From: Roseburia faecis | GTDB taxonomy: Bacteria; Bacillota; Clostridia; Lachnospirales; Lachnospiraceae | Direction: 5' to 3' | NCBI RefSeq assembly: GCF_001406815.1 | Contig: NZ_CVRR01000005.1 | Coordinates: 1 to 64,000 of the forward strand | DNA: 64,000 bases | In this document: piece after piece, positions 34,427 through 41,928 of the stretch | Layout of the letters: each line of letters starts with the position of its first letter | Numbering within the stretch: position 1 is the first letter of the stretch | The notes under the pieces: generated by a model | Databases searched by the model: none | Seen by the model: the letters and a program-made list of their open reading frames with translations, nothing else | What the model was told of the DNA's origin: nothing | Position numbers and translations under genes: made by a program

Positions 34427-35572
34427 TCACTCACCGCGCAACAACCCGATATTTTTCTTTAAAGATGCAATGACTGCATCAACCTGCCGGCGGTCGGTCT
34501 CCCTTCCCATGGTAAAACGTACACTGCCTGGTGCATAATTTTTTGGTACGTGTATGGCTTCAATCACATGGGAGATCCGTGTCTGTCCGGTATTGCACGC
34601 AGATCCTGCGGAAGCACAGATTCCGTCTTCTTCGAGAAGCACCAGAAGGGATGTCGCATCAATCCCCTCAAAACTGAAATTCACATTTCCCGGCAGGCGC
34701 TTATGCGGATGCCCATTTAACCTTCCCTGCGGAATCTCCCGTAATACCCGTTCCACAAAATAATTACGCAGCCGCACAATCCGCGGACGCACGACCTGCA
34801 TCTCTTCCACTGCAATTTCAAGTGCCTTTGCCATCCCCACAATTCCTGCCACATTCTCGGTTCCTGCCCGTTTGCCGTTTTCCTGACTGCCTCCGTGAAT
34901 ATACGACGGCAGATCCCGGTCTTTTCTCACAAACAAAAAGCCAACCCCTTTCGGACCGTGGAATTTATGTGCACTTGCACTCAGATAATCCACCGGAAGC
35001 TGGTTCATGGAAAGCGGAATCTGCCCGATGGCCTGCACCGCATCGGTGTGAAATAATGTTCCCGTCCCCCGCAGCATGGATGCAACCGCATCCAGCGGTT
35101 CGATCGTTCCAATCTCGTTATTTCCCGTCATAACGGAAACCAATGTGGTATCTTCCCGCAATACTTCCCGCAACTGTGCCAGATCAATCACTCCGTATGC
35201 ATCGACATCCAGATAAGTCAGTTCATATCCCAGTTTCTCCAGATATTCACATGAGCGCAGCACCGCATGATGTTCGATTTTGCTTGTGATCACATGTTTC
35301 CCTTTTTCCTTTTTCTCCGCCGCCACATTTTTGATTACCCAGTTATCCGATTCGCTCCCCCCGGATGTAAAAAAAATCTCCTCCGGCTTTGCCTTAATCA
35401 GCATGGCAATCTGTTCTCTTGCCCCTTCTAATGCCTCCCGTGTGCGGCGCCCCATTTCGTAAGATGTGGAGGCGTTTCCATATTCTTCCATGAGATACGG
35501 CTCCATAGCCTTGCGCACCTGCGGAAGCATTTCGGTTGTGGCCGCATGATCCATATAGATTTTACAGCTCAT
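34427..35572 (-). CDS. Cysteine desulfurase (NifS/IscS-like)
   Basis: The enzyme takes sulfur from cysteine as a persulfide for Fe-S cluster or tRNA thiolation. About 381 residues from ATG 35572: YMDHAATTEMLPQV at the start, PLP lysine in SAHKFHGPKGVGF, and the active Cys in CASAGSACNTGQTRISHV, which is followed by a short loop of the type used by NifS/IscS proteins. The start is uncertain: the frame is open to TTG 35596, and GAGGGG sits about 13 bases before ATG 35572. No iscU, thiI or mnmA neighbour is visible. Confidence 0.92.
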   Translation of the reverse strand: MSCKIYMDHAATTEMLPQVRKAMEPYLMEEYGNASTSYEMGRRTREALEGAREQIAMLIKAKPEEIFFTSGGSESDNWVIKNVAAEKKEKGKHVITSKIEHHAVLRSCEYLEKLGYELTYLDVDAYGVIDLAQLREVLREDTTLVSVMTGNNEIGTIEPLDAVASMLRGTGTLFHTDAVQAIGQIPLSMNQLPVDYLSASAHKFHGPKGVGFLFVRKDRDLPSYIHGGSQENGKRAGTENVAGIVGMAKALEIAVEEMQVVRPRIVRLRNYFVERVLREIPQGRLNGHPHKRLPGNVNFSFEGIDATSLLVLLEEDGICASAGSACNTGQTRISHVIEAIHVPKNYAPGSVRFTMGRETDRRQVDAVIASLKKNIGLLRGE

Positions 35573-35615
35573 ATTCTGCACCATCCCCTCATACAATAGT
35601 TATCAAGTTTTCCAT

Positions 35616-36980
35616 TTGGAGTTCCCATTGAACATTTCCCGATTCCTAAAAAATCCTCTGATTACCGGCACCCTTCTGATGACGGCTTCCGGTATTGCCA
35701 GCCGTATCATCGGCTTCTTCTATAGGATATTCCTGGCACAGACAATTGGTGCAGAAGCGCTCGGAGTCTATCAGCTGATTGCACCCGTTTTTGCAATGTG
35801 TTTCGCCCTGACTGCCTCCTCCATCCAGACATCCATTTCCAAATTTGTCGGCGATGCCTGCGGCAAAAACGCAGGAACATCGCAGGGAGAAATAACTGCA
35901 CGCGGATATCTGCTGCTCGGTCTGGTCATCTCCTGCACAGCCTCTGTAATCGTCGGTATTTTTCTTTACACACAGGCAGACTGGATCGCCCTGCATTTTC
36001 TCGGAGAGCTCCGCTGCGCTCCCCTCCTTTCGCTCCTTAGCTTTTCCATGCTTCCCTGCTGCATCCACGCCTGTATCAACGGTTATTACTATGGAAAAAA
36101 GCGGGCAGGAATTCCCTCGTTCTGTCAGCTGGTGGAACAGCTTGCACGCGTGGGAAGTGTATGGCTGATCTATCAGTACACGCTGGAAAAAGGCATGGAG
36201 CTGACGGCGTTCCACGCGGTTGCCGGTCTTGTGGCCGGGGAATGTTCCGGTCTTATCACCAGTCTGATTGCCATGTCTTTGGAAAAACGGCTTCCCGGAC
36301 ACTCCTACCACACCCTTTCCGGTCAGTGGAAAACGATGGGCAAACTGTTTTCTTCCATGGCGGTTCCGCTTACCATCAACCGGGTGACGACAGCTCTTTT
36401 CAACAGCCTGGAGAATCTTCTGATCCCGCAAAAACTTCAGGCATTTGGTTACAGTGCTTCGGATGCCCTGAGTATTTTTGGTATCCTGACCGGTATGACC
36501 ATGTCCATCATTCTGTTTCCCAGTGTACTGACCAATTCCTTTTCCGTCCTTTTACTTCCGGCTGTCTCGGAAGCCCACAGTGCACACAACCACGCACAGA
36601 TTGCGCGAGCGATAAAAAAAGCAATCCTGTACGGACTGCTTCTTGGCTTTGTTTTTACGATTCTGTTTCTGGTTTTCGGTGACCGGATGGGCGAAGTTCT
36701 GTTTCACAATACGCTGGCCGGCAATTTTATCTGCCAGCTCTCCTGGCTGTGTCCCCTGCTGTATGTCACCAGTCTGCTGAACAGTATTCTGCATGGACTC
36801 GGCAATGCCCGGCAGGTTTTGTTTGTCACACTGCTGGCATGCATGATCAGGATCTGCATGATTCTATTTCTCGTCCCACAGTACGGAATCGATGCATATC
36901 TGTGGGGGATGCTGCTGTCCTATGTATTTGCTGCGATTGCAGACATTCTTTTGCTTATGCCTTATTCCCGTGCCGGATGA
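35616..36980 (+). CDS. MOP superfamily flippase (SpoVB/MurJ-like)
   Basis: The 454-residue membrane protein has about 12-14 helices. The N-terminal signature GTLLMTASGIASRIIGFFYR and the pattern IGAEALGVYQLI are typical of SpoVB and related polysaccharide or lipid II flippases. It is somewhat shorter than SpoVB (about 520). It could move cell-wall precursors during sporulation or in growing cells, or other lipid-linked glycans. It starts 44 bases from the divergent cysteine desulfurase gene. Confidence 0.85.
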   Translation: MEFPLNISRFLKNPLITGTLLMTASGIASRIIGFFYRIFLAQTIGAEALGVYQLIAPVFAMCFALTASSIQTSISKFVGDACGKNAGTSQGEITARGYLLLGLVISCTASVIVGIFLYTQADWIALHFLGELRCAPLLSLLSFSMLPCCIHACINGYYYGKKRAGIPSFCQLVEQLARVGSVWLIYQYTLEKGMELTAFHAVAGLVAGECSGLITSLIAMSLEKRLPGHSYHTLSGQWKTMGKLFSSMAVPLTINRVTTALFNSLENLLIPQKLQAFGYSASDALSIFGILTGMTMSIILFPSVLTNSFSVLLLPAVSEAHSAHNHAQIARAIKKAILYGLLLGFVFTILFLVFGDRMGEVLFHNTLAGNFICQLSWLCPLLYVTSLLNSILHGLGNARQVLFVTLLACMIRICMILFLVPQYGIDAYLWGMLLSYVFAAIADILLLMPYSRAG

Positions 36981-37012
36981 TTCCTCACTTTTTGATCTCC
37001 CTCAGGCAGAAA

Positions 37013-37054
37013 AAACGCCGGTTTCCACAGATCACTCTGCCGGAACCGGCGTTT
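37013..37054. terminator. Bidirectional terminator between the flippase gene and efp
   Basis: AAACGCCGGTT pairs with AACCGGCGTTT, TCTTTAT follows on the plus strand and TTTTTTCTG on the minus strand, so it serves both convergent genes. Confidence 0.8.
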
Positions 37055-37086
37055 CTTTATCAAGACTTTTCTATTATAAGGTGCGA

Positions 37087-37644
37087 TTATACACGGGACA
37101 GATACTCACCTGTTCTGGTATCAATCTTGATCTTGTCTCCCTGCTCTACGAACAGAGGAACGTTTACGTTTGCACCTGTCTCAACAGTAGCAGGCTTGGT
37201 AGCACCTGTAGCGGTATCTCCCTTGAATCCCGGCTCTGTCTCTGTAATCTCAAGCTCTACGAAAAGAGGTGGCTCTACTGCAAATACATTGCCCTTGTGA
37301 GAACAGATCTTAACCATCTCGTTCTCCTTAACAAACTTCAGTGCATCACCGACACTGTCCTTTGTCAGGTCAATCTGGTCATAAGTCTCTACATCCATGA
37401 AATGATAGAAATCATCATCGGAATACAGATACTGCATGTCCTTACGATCAATGTGAGCAGTCGGACACTTCTCTGTCGGACGGAATGTCTTTTCTACTAC
37501 ACCACCACTGACGATATTTTTTAATTTTGTTCTAACGAATGCTGCACCCTTACCTGGCTTTACATGCTGAAATTCGATAATCTGATAAATGTTACCTTCA
37601 AGTTCGATGGTAACACCATTTCTGAAATCTCCTGCTGAAATCAT
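37087..37644 (-). CDS. efp: Translation elongation factor P
   Basis: EF-P relieves ribosome stalling at polyproline stretches. The 185 residues form a KOW-like N-terminal domain with the tip loop [15 protein letters not shown] (the modified Lys is at GKG) and two OB domains, ending in [17 protein letters not shown]. The ATG follows AAGGAGG by 8 bases. A consensus promoter lies at 37691-37719. Confidence 0.97.
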   Translation of the reverse strand: MISAGDFRNGVTIELEGNIYQIIEFQHVKPGKGAAFVRTKLKNIVSGGVVEKTFRPTEKCPTAHIDRKDMQYLYSDDDFYHFMDVETYDQIDLTKDSVGDALKFVKENEMVKICSHKGNVFAVEPPLFVELEITETEPGFKGDTATGATKPATVETGANVNVPLFVEQGDKIKIDTRTGEYLSRV

Positions 37645-37690
37645 TCGATCTTCCTCCTTAAATTACGAGTATAAAGTCTCTCGACTTACA

Positions 37691-37719
37691 ATTTTACTAT
37701 AAAATGGAATACTTTTCAA
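37691..37719 (-). promoter_or_regulatory. Promoter of efp
   Basis: TTGAAA (plus 37714-37719) and TAAAAT (plus 37691-37696) are 17 bases apart on the minus strand, just beyond the rpiB stop. Confidence 0.7.
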
Positions 37720-37724
37720 GTATT

Positions 37725-38171
37725 TTATTTGTTCCGTTTTTCGATGTCCGCAAGCATAGCCACGCGTGTCGCATGACGTCCACCAAGAAATTCCGCATTC
37801 AGATAAGCCTTCACAATATCCTTTGCCAGCTCCACTCCGACAATTCTTGCACCAAACGCGATGATATTTGCATCGTTGTGCTCTTTTACCAGATGCGCGG
37901 TTGTCACATCCGAGCAGACAGCTGCACGTACTCCGTTTACTTTATTGGCAGCAATGGAAATTCCGACACCCGTTCCACAGATCAAAACTGCACAATCCAC
38001 TTCTCCGTCAGCCACTGCACGTCCTACTTTTTCTCCGATCTCCGGATAATTACAGCTTTCTGCGGTATCCACCCCATAATTTACAACCTCATGTCCCATG
38101 CTCTCAATAAATTCTTTGATCTGCATTTTCAGTTCTACTGCTGCATGATCATTTCCAATCCCGACTTTCAT
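37725..38171 (-). CDS. rpiB: Ribose 5-phosphate isomerase B
   Basis: RpiB interconverts ribose 5-phosphate and ribulose 5-phosphate in the pentose phosphate pathway, into which xylose and arabinose also flow. The 148-residue protein has GIGNDHAAVELK at the start and the active-site Cys in VLICGTGVGISIAANK, then EHNDANIIAFGARIVG. ATG 38171 follows AAGGAG by 7 bases; a GTG one codon upstream is also in frame. Confidence 0.94.
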   Translation of the reverse strand: MKVGIGNDHAAVELKMQIKEFIESMGHEVVNYGVDTAESCNYPEIGEKVGRAVADGEVDCAVLICGTGVGISIAANKVNGVRAAVCSDVTTAHLVKEHNDANIIAFGARIVGVELAKDIVKAYLNAEFLGGRHATRVAMLADIEKRNK

Positions 38172-38204
38172 CACAACTCTCCTTTTCGTTTTTGCACTTC
38201 TTTT

Positions 38205-38233
38205 ATCTTACTGCTTCAACGAACTTTCGTCAA
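38205..38233 (-). promoter_or_regulatory. Promoter of rpiB
   Basis: TTGACG (plus 38228-38233) and TAAGAT (plus 38205-38210) are 17 bases apart on the minus strand. Confidence 0.7.
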
Positions 38234-38235
38234 AT

Positions 38236-38260
38236 AGAAAACGACCGGCTGTGTACGGTC
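38236..38260 (-). terminator. Terminator of the nrdR-yqeG transcript
   Basis: GACCG and CGGTC (38243-38260) pair and GTTTTC follows on the minus strand, 35 bases after the yqeG stop and directly before the rpiB promoter. Confidence 0.6.
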
Positions 38261-38294
38261 ACGCATAGAAAATTCTGCAAAAAGAAAATTTATC

Positions 38295-38846
38295 CTACAA
38301 AATGGATGAATCCTCCTTTTTTGCAACAGATGGGTACTTTGGTTTTACGATTTTACGGTGCAGACGATAACATAAAAGCACAATTGCCTCCAGCCGGCGC
38401 TTTAACACGATCTGGATTTCTTCTTTCGGGTGGATCGGTTTTACAAGGATCGTGCGGATTCCTGCTAAATTTGCCCCACACACATCCGTAAAGATCTGAT
38501 CTCCCACAAAAAGTGTATTTGTCGTGTCCGTGCCAAGGATCCCCATCGCTTTGCGATACCCGGACGGCTTTGGCTTTCCTGCTTTGTAAATATAATTGAC
38601 ATGCACGGCATCATTGAACATTTTCACACGCGGCTCCCTGTTGTTCGAAAGAAGCATACAATGAAAACCCAGTTCCTTTAAATGTGCAAACAAAGAAATC
38701 GCCCGCTCATCCGCAGGCGCTCCATGTGGTACGAGGGTGTTATCAATATCAAATATAATTCCCCGGTATCCTTCTTTATATAATTGATCAAAATCTATGC
38801 TGTAAGTGGAATCCAGATATTCATCCGGATATAGAAATGCGCACAT
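38295..38846 (-). CDS. yqeG: YqeG family HAD-IIIA phosphatase
   Basis: The 183-residue protein has HAD motif I in GIIFDIDNTLVPHG, motif II in CMLLSNNREPRV, Lys in AGKPKPSGYRKAM and the late acid in VGDQIFTDVCGANLAG. YqeG proteins are widespread in Firmicutes; PGP-type activity has been proposed for relatives, but the substrate here is not known. In other Firmicutes it heads an aroE-yqeH group; here it follows nrdR. Confidence 0.9.
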   Translation of the reverse strand: MCAFLYPDEYLDSTYSIDFDQLYKEGYRGIIFDIDNTLVPHGAPADERAISLFAHLKELGFHCMLLSNNREPRVKMFNDAVHVNYIYKAGKPKPSGYRKAMGILGTDTTNTLFVGDQIFTDVCGANLAGIRTILVKPIHPKEEIQIVLKRRLEAIVLLCYRLHRKIVKPKYPSVAKKEDSSIL

Positions 38847-38871
38847 AGGTCTCTCCTTTGTGTGTTATGTA

Positions 38872-39018
38872 CTAAAGGGAAAAATTCTCTCCGGAACGCA
38901 AAGCAGAAATCCCGGTATCCAACGGGGTCTTCTTCACTCCGGTATCCTGCGTTCCCACAAAATACTGATACTGCTGCAACACCTGATCCTTTTCCATATC
39001 GGAAATTGCTTTCTGCAT
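38872..39018 (-). CDS. Possible small protein (48 aa) between nrdR and yqeG, maybe frameshifted
   Basis: A reading frame from ATG 39018 to TAG 38872 encodes a 48-residue protein with natural composition: MQKAISDMEKDQVLQQYQYF and then VGTQDTGVKKTPLDTG, ending in GENFSL. The only good ribosome binding site (AGAGGTG, complement at 39041-39047) precedes ATG 39032, which is in another frame (81 codons, Cys/Arg/Phe-rich, running into yqeG). A one-base change near 39021-39030 would join that start to the natural frame, so a frameshift is possible. It has no membrane helix and I do not recognise a family. Confidence 0.4.
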   Translation of the reverse strand: MQKAISDMEKDQVLQQYQYFVGTQDTGVKKTPLDTGISALRSGENFSL

Positions 39019-39054
39019 ATCCTGAAATATTCATAAGCACCTCTGGTTACAAAT

Positions 39055-39504
39055 TCATCCGAGCATTTTTTTCAGCTCATTCATAAATGTGTTTACATCT
39101 TTGAATTCACGGTATACCGATGCGAAACGCACGTAGGCAACCGGATCTAAATCCTTTAACTTATCCATGAGAATTTCACCGATCAAAGCACTTGGTATCT
39201 CTTTTTCCTCACGGTTAAAAATTTCGATTTCCACATCATCCACAAGCTTTGAGATCTGTTCTGCCGAAATTGGCCGCTTGTGACATGCAAGCAATACGCC
39301 TTTTTCGATTTTTGTCCGGTTGTACTGCTCACGATTGTTATCTTTTTTTATAATGATCAGGGGAATGGTTTCCACCTTTTCATAGGTTGTAAAACGCTTT
39401 CCGCAATCATCGCAAAGTCTTCTTCTGCGAATCGAATTATTGTCATCCGCAGGACGCGAATCAATCACTCTTGTATTTTCACTGCTGCAATACGGACATT
39501 TCAT
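39055..39504 (-). CDS. nrdR: Transcriptional repressor NrdR
   Basis: NrdR senses ATP/dATP and represses ribonucleotide reductase genes. The 149 residues hold an N-terminal zinc ribbon (MKCPYCSSENTRVIDSR and later RRLCDDCGKRF) and an ATP-cone domain (about 48-138; IIIKKDNNREQYNRTKIEKG). ATG 39504 follows GGAGGAG by 8 bases; an upstream extension to 39567 is in a leader. No NrdR box was noticed in the window. Confidence 0.95.
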   Translation of the reverse strand: MKCPYCSSENTRVIDSRPADDNNSIRRRRLCDDCGKRFTTYEKVETIPLIIIKKDNNREQYNRTKIEKGVLLACHKRPISAEQISKLVDDVEIEIFNREEKEIPSALIGEILMDKLKDLDPVAYVRFASVYREFKDVNTFMNELKKMLG

Positions 39505-39597
39505 AGGATTTCTCCTCCTGCATCCAATCCCAATCCGGAAATATATGACTATTTTTATAATACACAATTTTCCTGTTTTCTGTCAATCTGCAAATTT

Positions 39598-39858
39598 TTA
39601 TCCTTTTATCCGGTGTTTCATTTCTTTTTCATCAAACTCTACGAGTATTATATCGGGTCCTATCCGGATAACTTTAGCCCATGGAATAAAAAATTCGCTG
39701 TCCCTGCAAAAACAACCCAGATATTTTCCCGGTCCTGGAACGATCAGTGCCAGAATTCTCCCACACTCTTTGTCAATATCCAGATCCCGGACACTGCCAA
39801 GGCAGCGGCAGTCTTTTACATTGACTACTTCTTTTTCACATAAATCAGAAAAACGCAC
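39598..39858 (-). CDS. YlmC/YmxH family PRC-barrel protein
   Basis: The 86-residue protein is a PRC-barrel of the YlmC/YmxH group, small proteins widespread in spore formers: it begins RFSDLCEKEVVNVKDCRCLG, with DLDIDKECGRILALIVPG and FFIPWAKVIRIGPDIILVE following. The start is a GTG at 39858, set by AGGAG 6 bases upstream; the longer frame to 39924 has no site and gives an atypical basic N-terminus. It precedes nrdR by 93 bases. Confidence 0.82.
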   Translation of the reverse strand: MRFSDLCEKEVVNVKDCRCLGSVRDLDIDKECGRILALIVPGPGKYLGCFCRDSEFFIPWAKVIRIGPDIILVEFDEKEMKHRIKG

Positions 39859-39944
39859 AGAACACTCCTGCTTTTCTTTCTTGGAATATTCTATGCGTCT
39901 TAGCTGTATTTTATGTTTATGCACGCTGCTTCATTTTATAATAT

Positions 39945-39976
39945 ATAAGCTGTGCCACTTCTGCGGCACAGCTTAT
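39945..39976 (-). terminator. Hairpin after the carbohydrate ABC transporter operon
   Basis: ATAAGCTGTGCC and GGCACAGCTTAT pair perfectly over 12 bases with an 8-base loop, 20 bases after the last permease gene. The run that follows on the minus strand is AT-rich but not a T tract. Confidence 0.6.
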
Positions 39977-39996
39977 AAAAAGGGAAGATTTAAGTT

Positions 39997-40884
39997 TTAT
40001 TCTTTTACGCCACCAAGCGTAAGTCCTGTTACGAAATACTTCTGTAAGAATGGATAAATACAGATGATCGGCAGAATCGTAATAATCGTTGCAGCTGCAC
40101 GAACCGATGTCGGTGTAACCGTTCCCGCTGCATTCTTCATTGCCTCGACACTACTGCTCGTATTTGTTACGGATGACAGTAGTTTCATCAACTCATACTG
40201 TAAGGTTGTCAGTTTGCCGTTCATACGGTTATATAACATTGCATCAAACCATGAATTCCACTGACCAACTGCAACAAACAATGCAACAGTTGCATATACC
40301 GGCTTACAGAGCGGTGAATAGATTTTCAGGAAAATCGTCGTATACCCAGCACCGTCGAGCTGTGCCGACTCCTCTAAGCTGTCCGGGATACCGTTCATAT
40401 AAGTACGGATAACCAGCATGTTAAACGCACTGACCATTCCAGGGATAACATATACCCAGAAGCTGTTGGTAAGTCCCAGTCCCTTGTACAACAGGAATGT
40501 CGGGATCAGACCTCCGTTTACATACATGGTGATAACCCAGAATAAAGAGAGCTGCTTTTTAAACATAAATCTTTTTCTGCTGACGATAAATGCTAGGATT
40601 GCATTGGAGATCAGCGCAAGAACTGTTCCGATCACAGTTCTTGCAACCGTAACATAAGCACCTGTGATCAGGTTGTCTTTCTGAAGTACCGTAATGTAGT
40701 TCTTCCATGTAAATTTTCTCGGTAACAGATAGATACCTCCACGAAGGGAATCCGTACCGTCATTTAATGATATTGCTAATGTATTTAACACAGGATACAG
40801 TGTAATGATTACAAACAGGATCATAATGATCGTATTGACAATCGGAAAAATCTGCACCTTTTTTTTCGCTTTTTTTGCTGCCAT
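39997..40884 (-). CDS. Carbohydrate ABC transporter permease (MalG/YtcP-like)
   Basis: The 295-residue protein has six helices and the EAA loop ESAQLDGAGYTTIFLKIYSPL for contact with the ATPase. With LplB-type permease and lipoprotein upstream it forms a CUT1-group sugar importer. The ATPase gene is not in the window; a shared MsmK/MsiK-like ATPase elsewhere is typical of such systems. Xylo-oligosaccharide uptake is inferred from the surrounding xylan genes. It starts 12 bases after the other permease gene. Confidence 0.9.
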   Translation of the reverse strand: MAAKKAKKKVQIFPIVNTIIMILFVIITLYPVLNTLAISLNDGTDSLRGGIYLLPRKFTWKNYITVLQKDNLITGAYVTVARTVIGTVLALISNAILAFIVSRKRFMFKKQLSLFWVITMYVNGGLIPTFLLYKGLGLTNSFWVYVIPGMVSAFNMLVIRTYMNGIPDSLEESAQLDGAGYTTIFLKIYSPLCKPVYATVALFVAVGQWNSWFDAMLYNRMNGKLTTLQYELMKLLSSVTNTSSSVEAMKNAAGTVTPTSVRAAATIITILPIICIYPFLQKYFVTGLTLGGVKE

Positions 40885-40896
40885 TGTATAACCTCC

Positions 40897-41853
40897 TTAG
40901 AACAATTGTTCTTCACCATTACGCTTTGCAATCTGGTTTGCAATCACGATCAGAATAATACTTACGAAACTCTTGAAGATACCGGCTGCAGTTCCGATTG
41001 CGAAATCGCCCTGACTGATTCCCCATTTTAATACGTAAATATCAATTGTCTGTGATACTTTCTGAACCAGACCGTTTCCTAACAAATACTGAACTTCAAA
41101 ACCGGCGTTCAGTACATTACCTACATTCATCAGAAGAAGAATGATAATGGTTGGTTTAATACCCGGAAGTGTAACATGCTTGATTTTTGCCCATCTGCCT
41201 GCACCGTCGATAGCTGCAGCTTCGTAAAGTGACGGGTCGATCGAAGTAATTGCTGCCAAATAAATAATTGCATTCCATCCTGTTTCTTTCCAGACATTGG
41301 CAAATGCAACGATTGGCCAGAAATAACCCGGATGAGCAAAGAAATTGATCGGCTGTGAAATAATATGGAAGTTAAGTAATAATTCGTTCACAATTCCGCC
41401 ACCGGATAACATATCGTGTAAGATACCGGTTACAATGATCCATGAAAGGAAATGCGGAAGATAAGAAATTGTCTGAACGACTTTTTTACCGCCTTTGCTT
41501 TTAATTTCATTTAATAAAATTGCAAAAACAATTGCTGTAATAAATGTTACCACCAGATTGATAACACCCATTGCCAACGTATTTCTGATTACCCGGATAA
41601 AAGTCATATCCGAGAATAATGTCCGGAATTTATCCCATCCTACAAATTGCGAATGAAAGATACCAAGTCTCGGTTTATAGTTTTGAAACGCCATAGTCCA
41701 GCCTGCAAGTGGGAGGTAATAGAAAACCACGCCATACACTACCATGATTGCCGCCCAGAACAATAATACTTTCTGTCTTTTAATCTCTTTCCAGGTAATT
41801 TTCGTCTTCGGTTCTTTCACTTTCTGTTTGGATTTTGTTCTCTCTATAGACAT
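40897..41853 (-). CDS. Carbohydrate ABC transporter permease (LplB/MalF-like)
   Basis: The 318-residue protein has a basic cytoplasmic N-terminus, six helices and the EAA motif YEAAAIDGAGRWAKIKHVTL. Together with the MalG-like permease it would form the channel. It lies 75 bases after the binding-protein gene, separated by a stable hairpin at 41875-41904, and is preceded by AGGAG. Confidence 0.92.
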   Translation of the reverse strand: MSIERTKSKQKVKEPKTKITWKEIKRQKVLLFWAAIMVVYGVVFYYLPLAGWTMAFQNYKPRLGIFHSQFVGWDKFRTLFSDMTFIRVIRNTLAMGVINLVVTFITAIVFAILLNEIKSKGGKKVVQTISYLPHFLSWIIVTGILHDMLSGGGIVNELLLNFHIISQPINFFAHPGYFWPIVAFANVWKETGWNAIIYLAAITSIDPSLYEAAAIDGAGRWAKIKHVTLPGIKPTIIILLLMNVGNVLNAGFEVQYLLGNGLVQKVSQTIDIYVLKWGISQGDFAIGTAAGIFKSFVSIILIVIANQIAKRNGEEQLF

Positions 41854-41874
41854 GACCTCACTCCTTTTTTAAAC

Positions 41875-41904
41875 GGGCAGATGGAGTTTTCACAACATCT
41901 GCCC
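41875..41904 (-). promoter_or_regulatory. Intercistronic hairpin between the binding protein and permease genes
   Basis: GGGCAGATG and CATCTGCCC pair over 9 bases, extended by GAT flanks, with GTTTAAAAAAGG behind instead of a pure T tract. Such partial terminators or 3' stabilisers typically raise binding protein over permease levels. Confidence 0.65.
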
Positions 41905-41928
41905 ATCTAAAACCTCATTCTCTATGTA

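Noticed and set aside
35646-36431. 261-codon minus-strand frame opposite the flippase gene
   Set aside because: The plus frame shows clear transmembrane periodicity and SpoVB-like motifs; the minus frame is its antisense.
38795-39040. 81-codon minus-strand frame between nrdR and yqeG
   Set aside because: It overlaps the yqeG start and has unlikely composition; the alternative 48-codon frame reads better, so only its start may matter.
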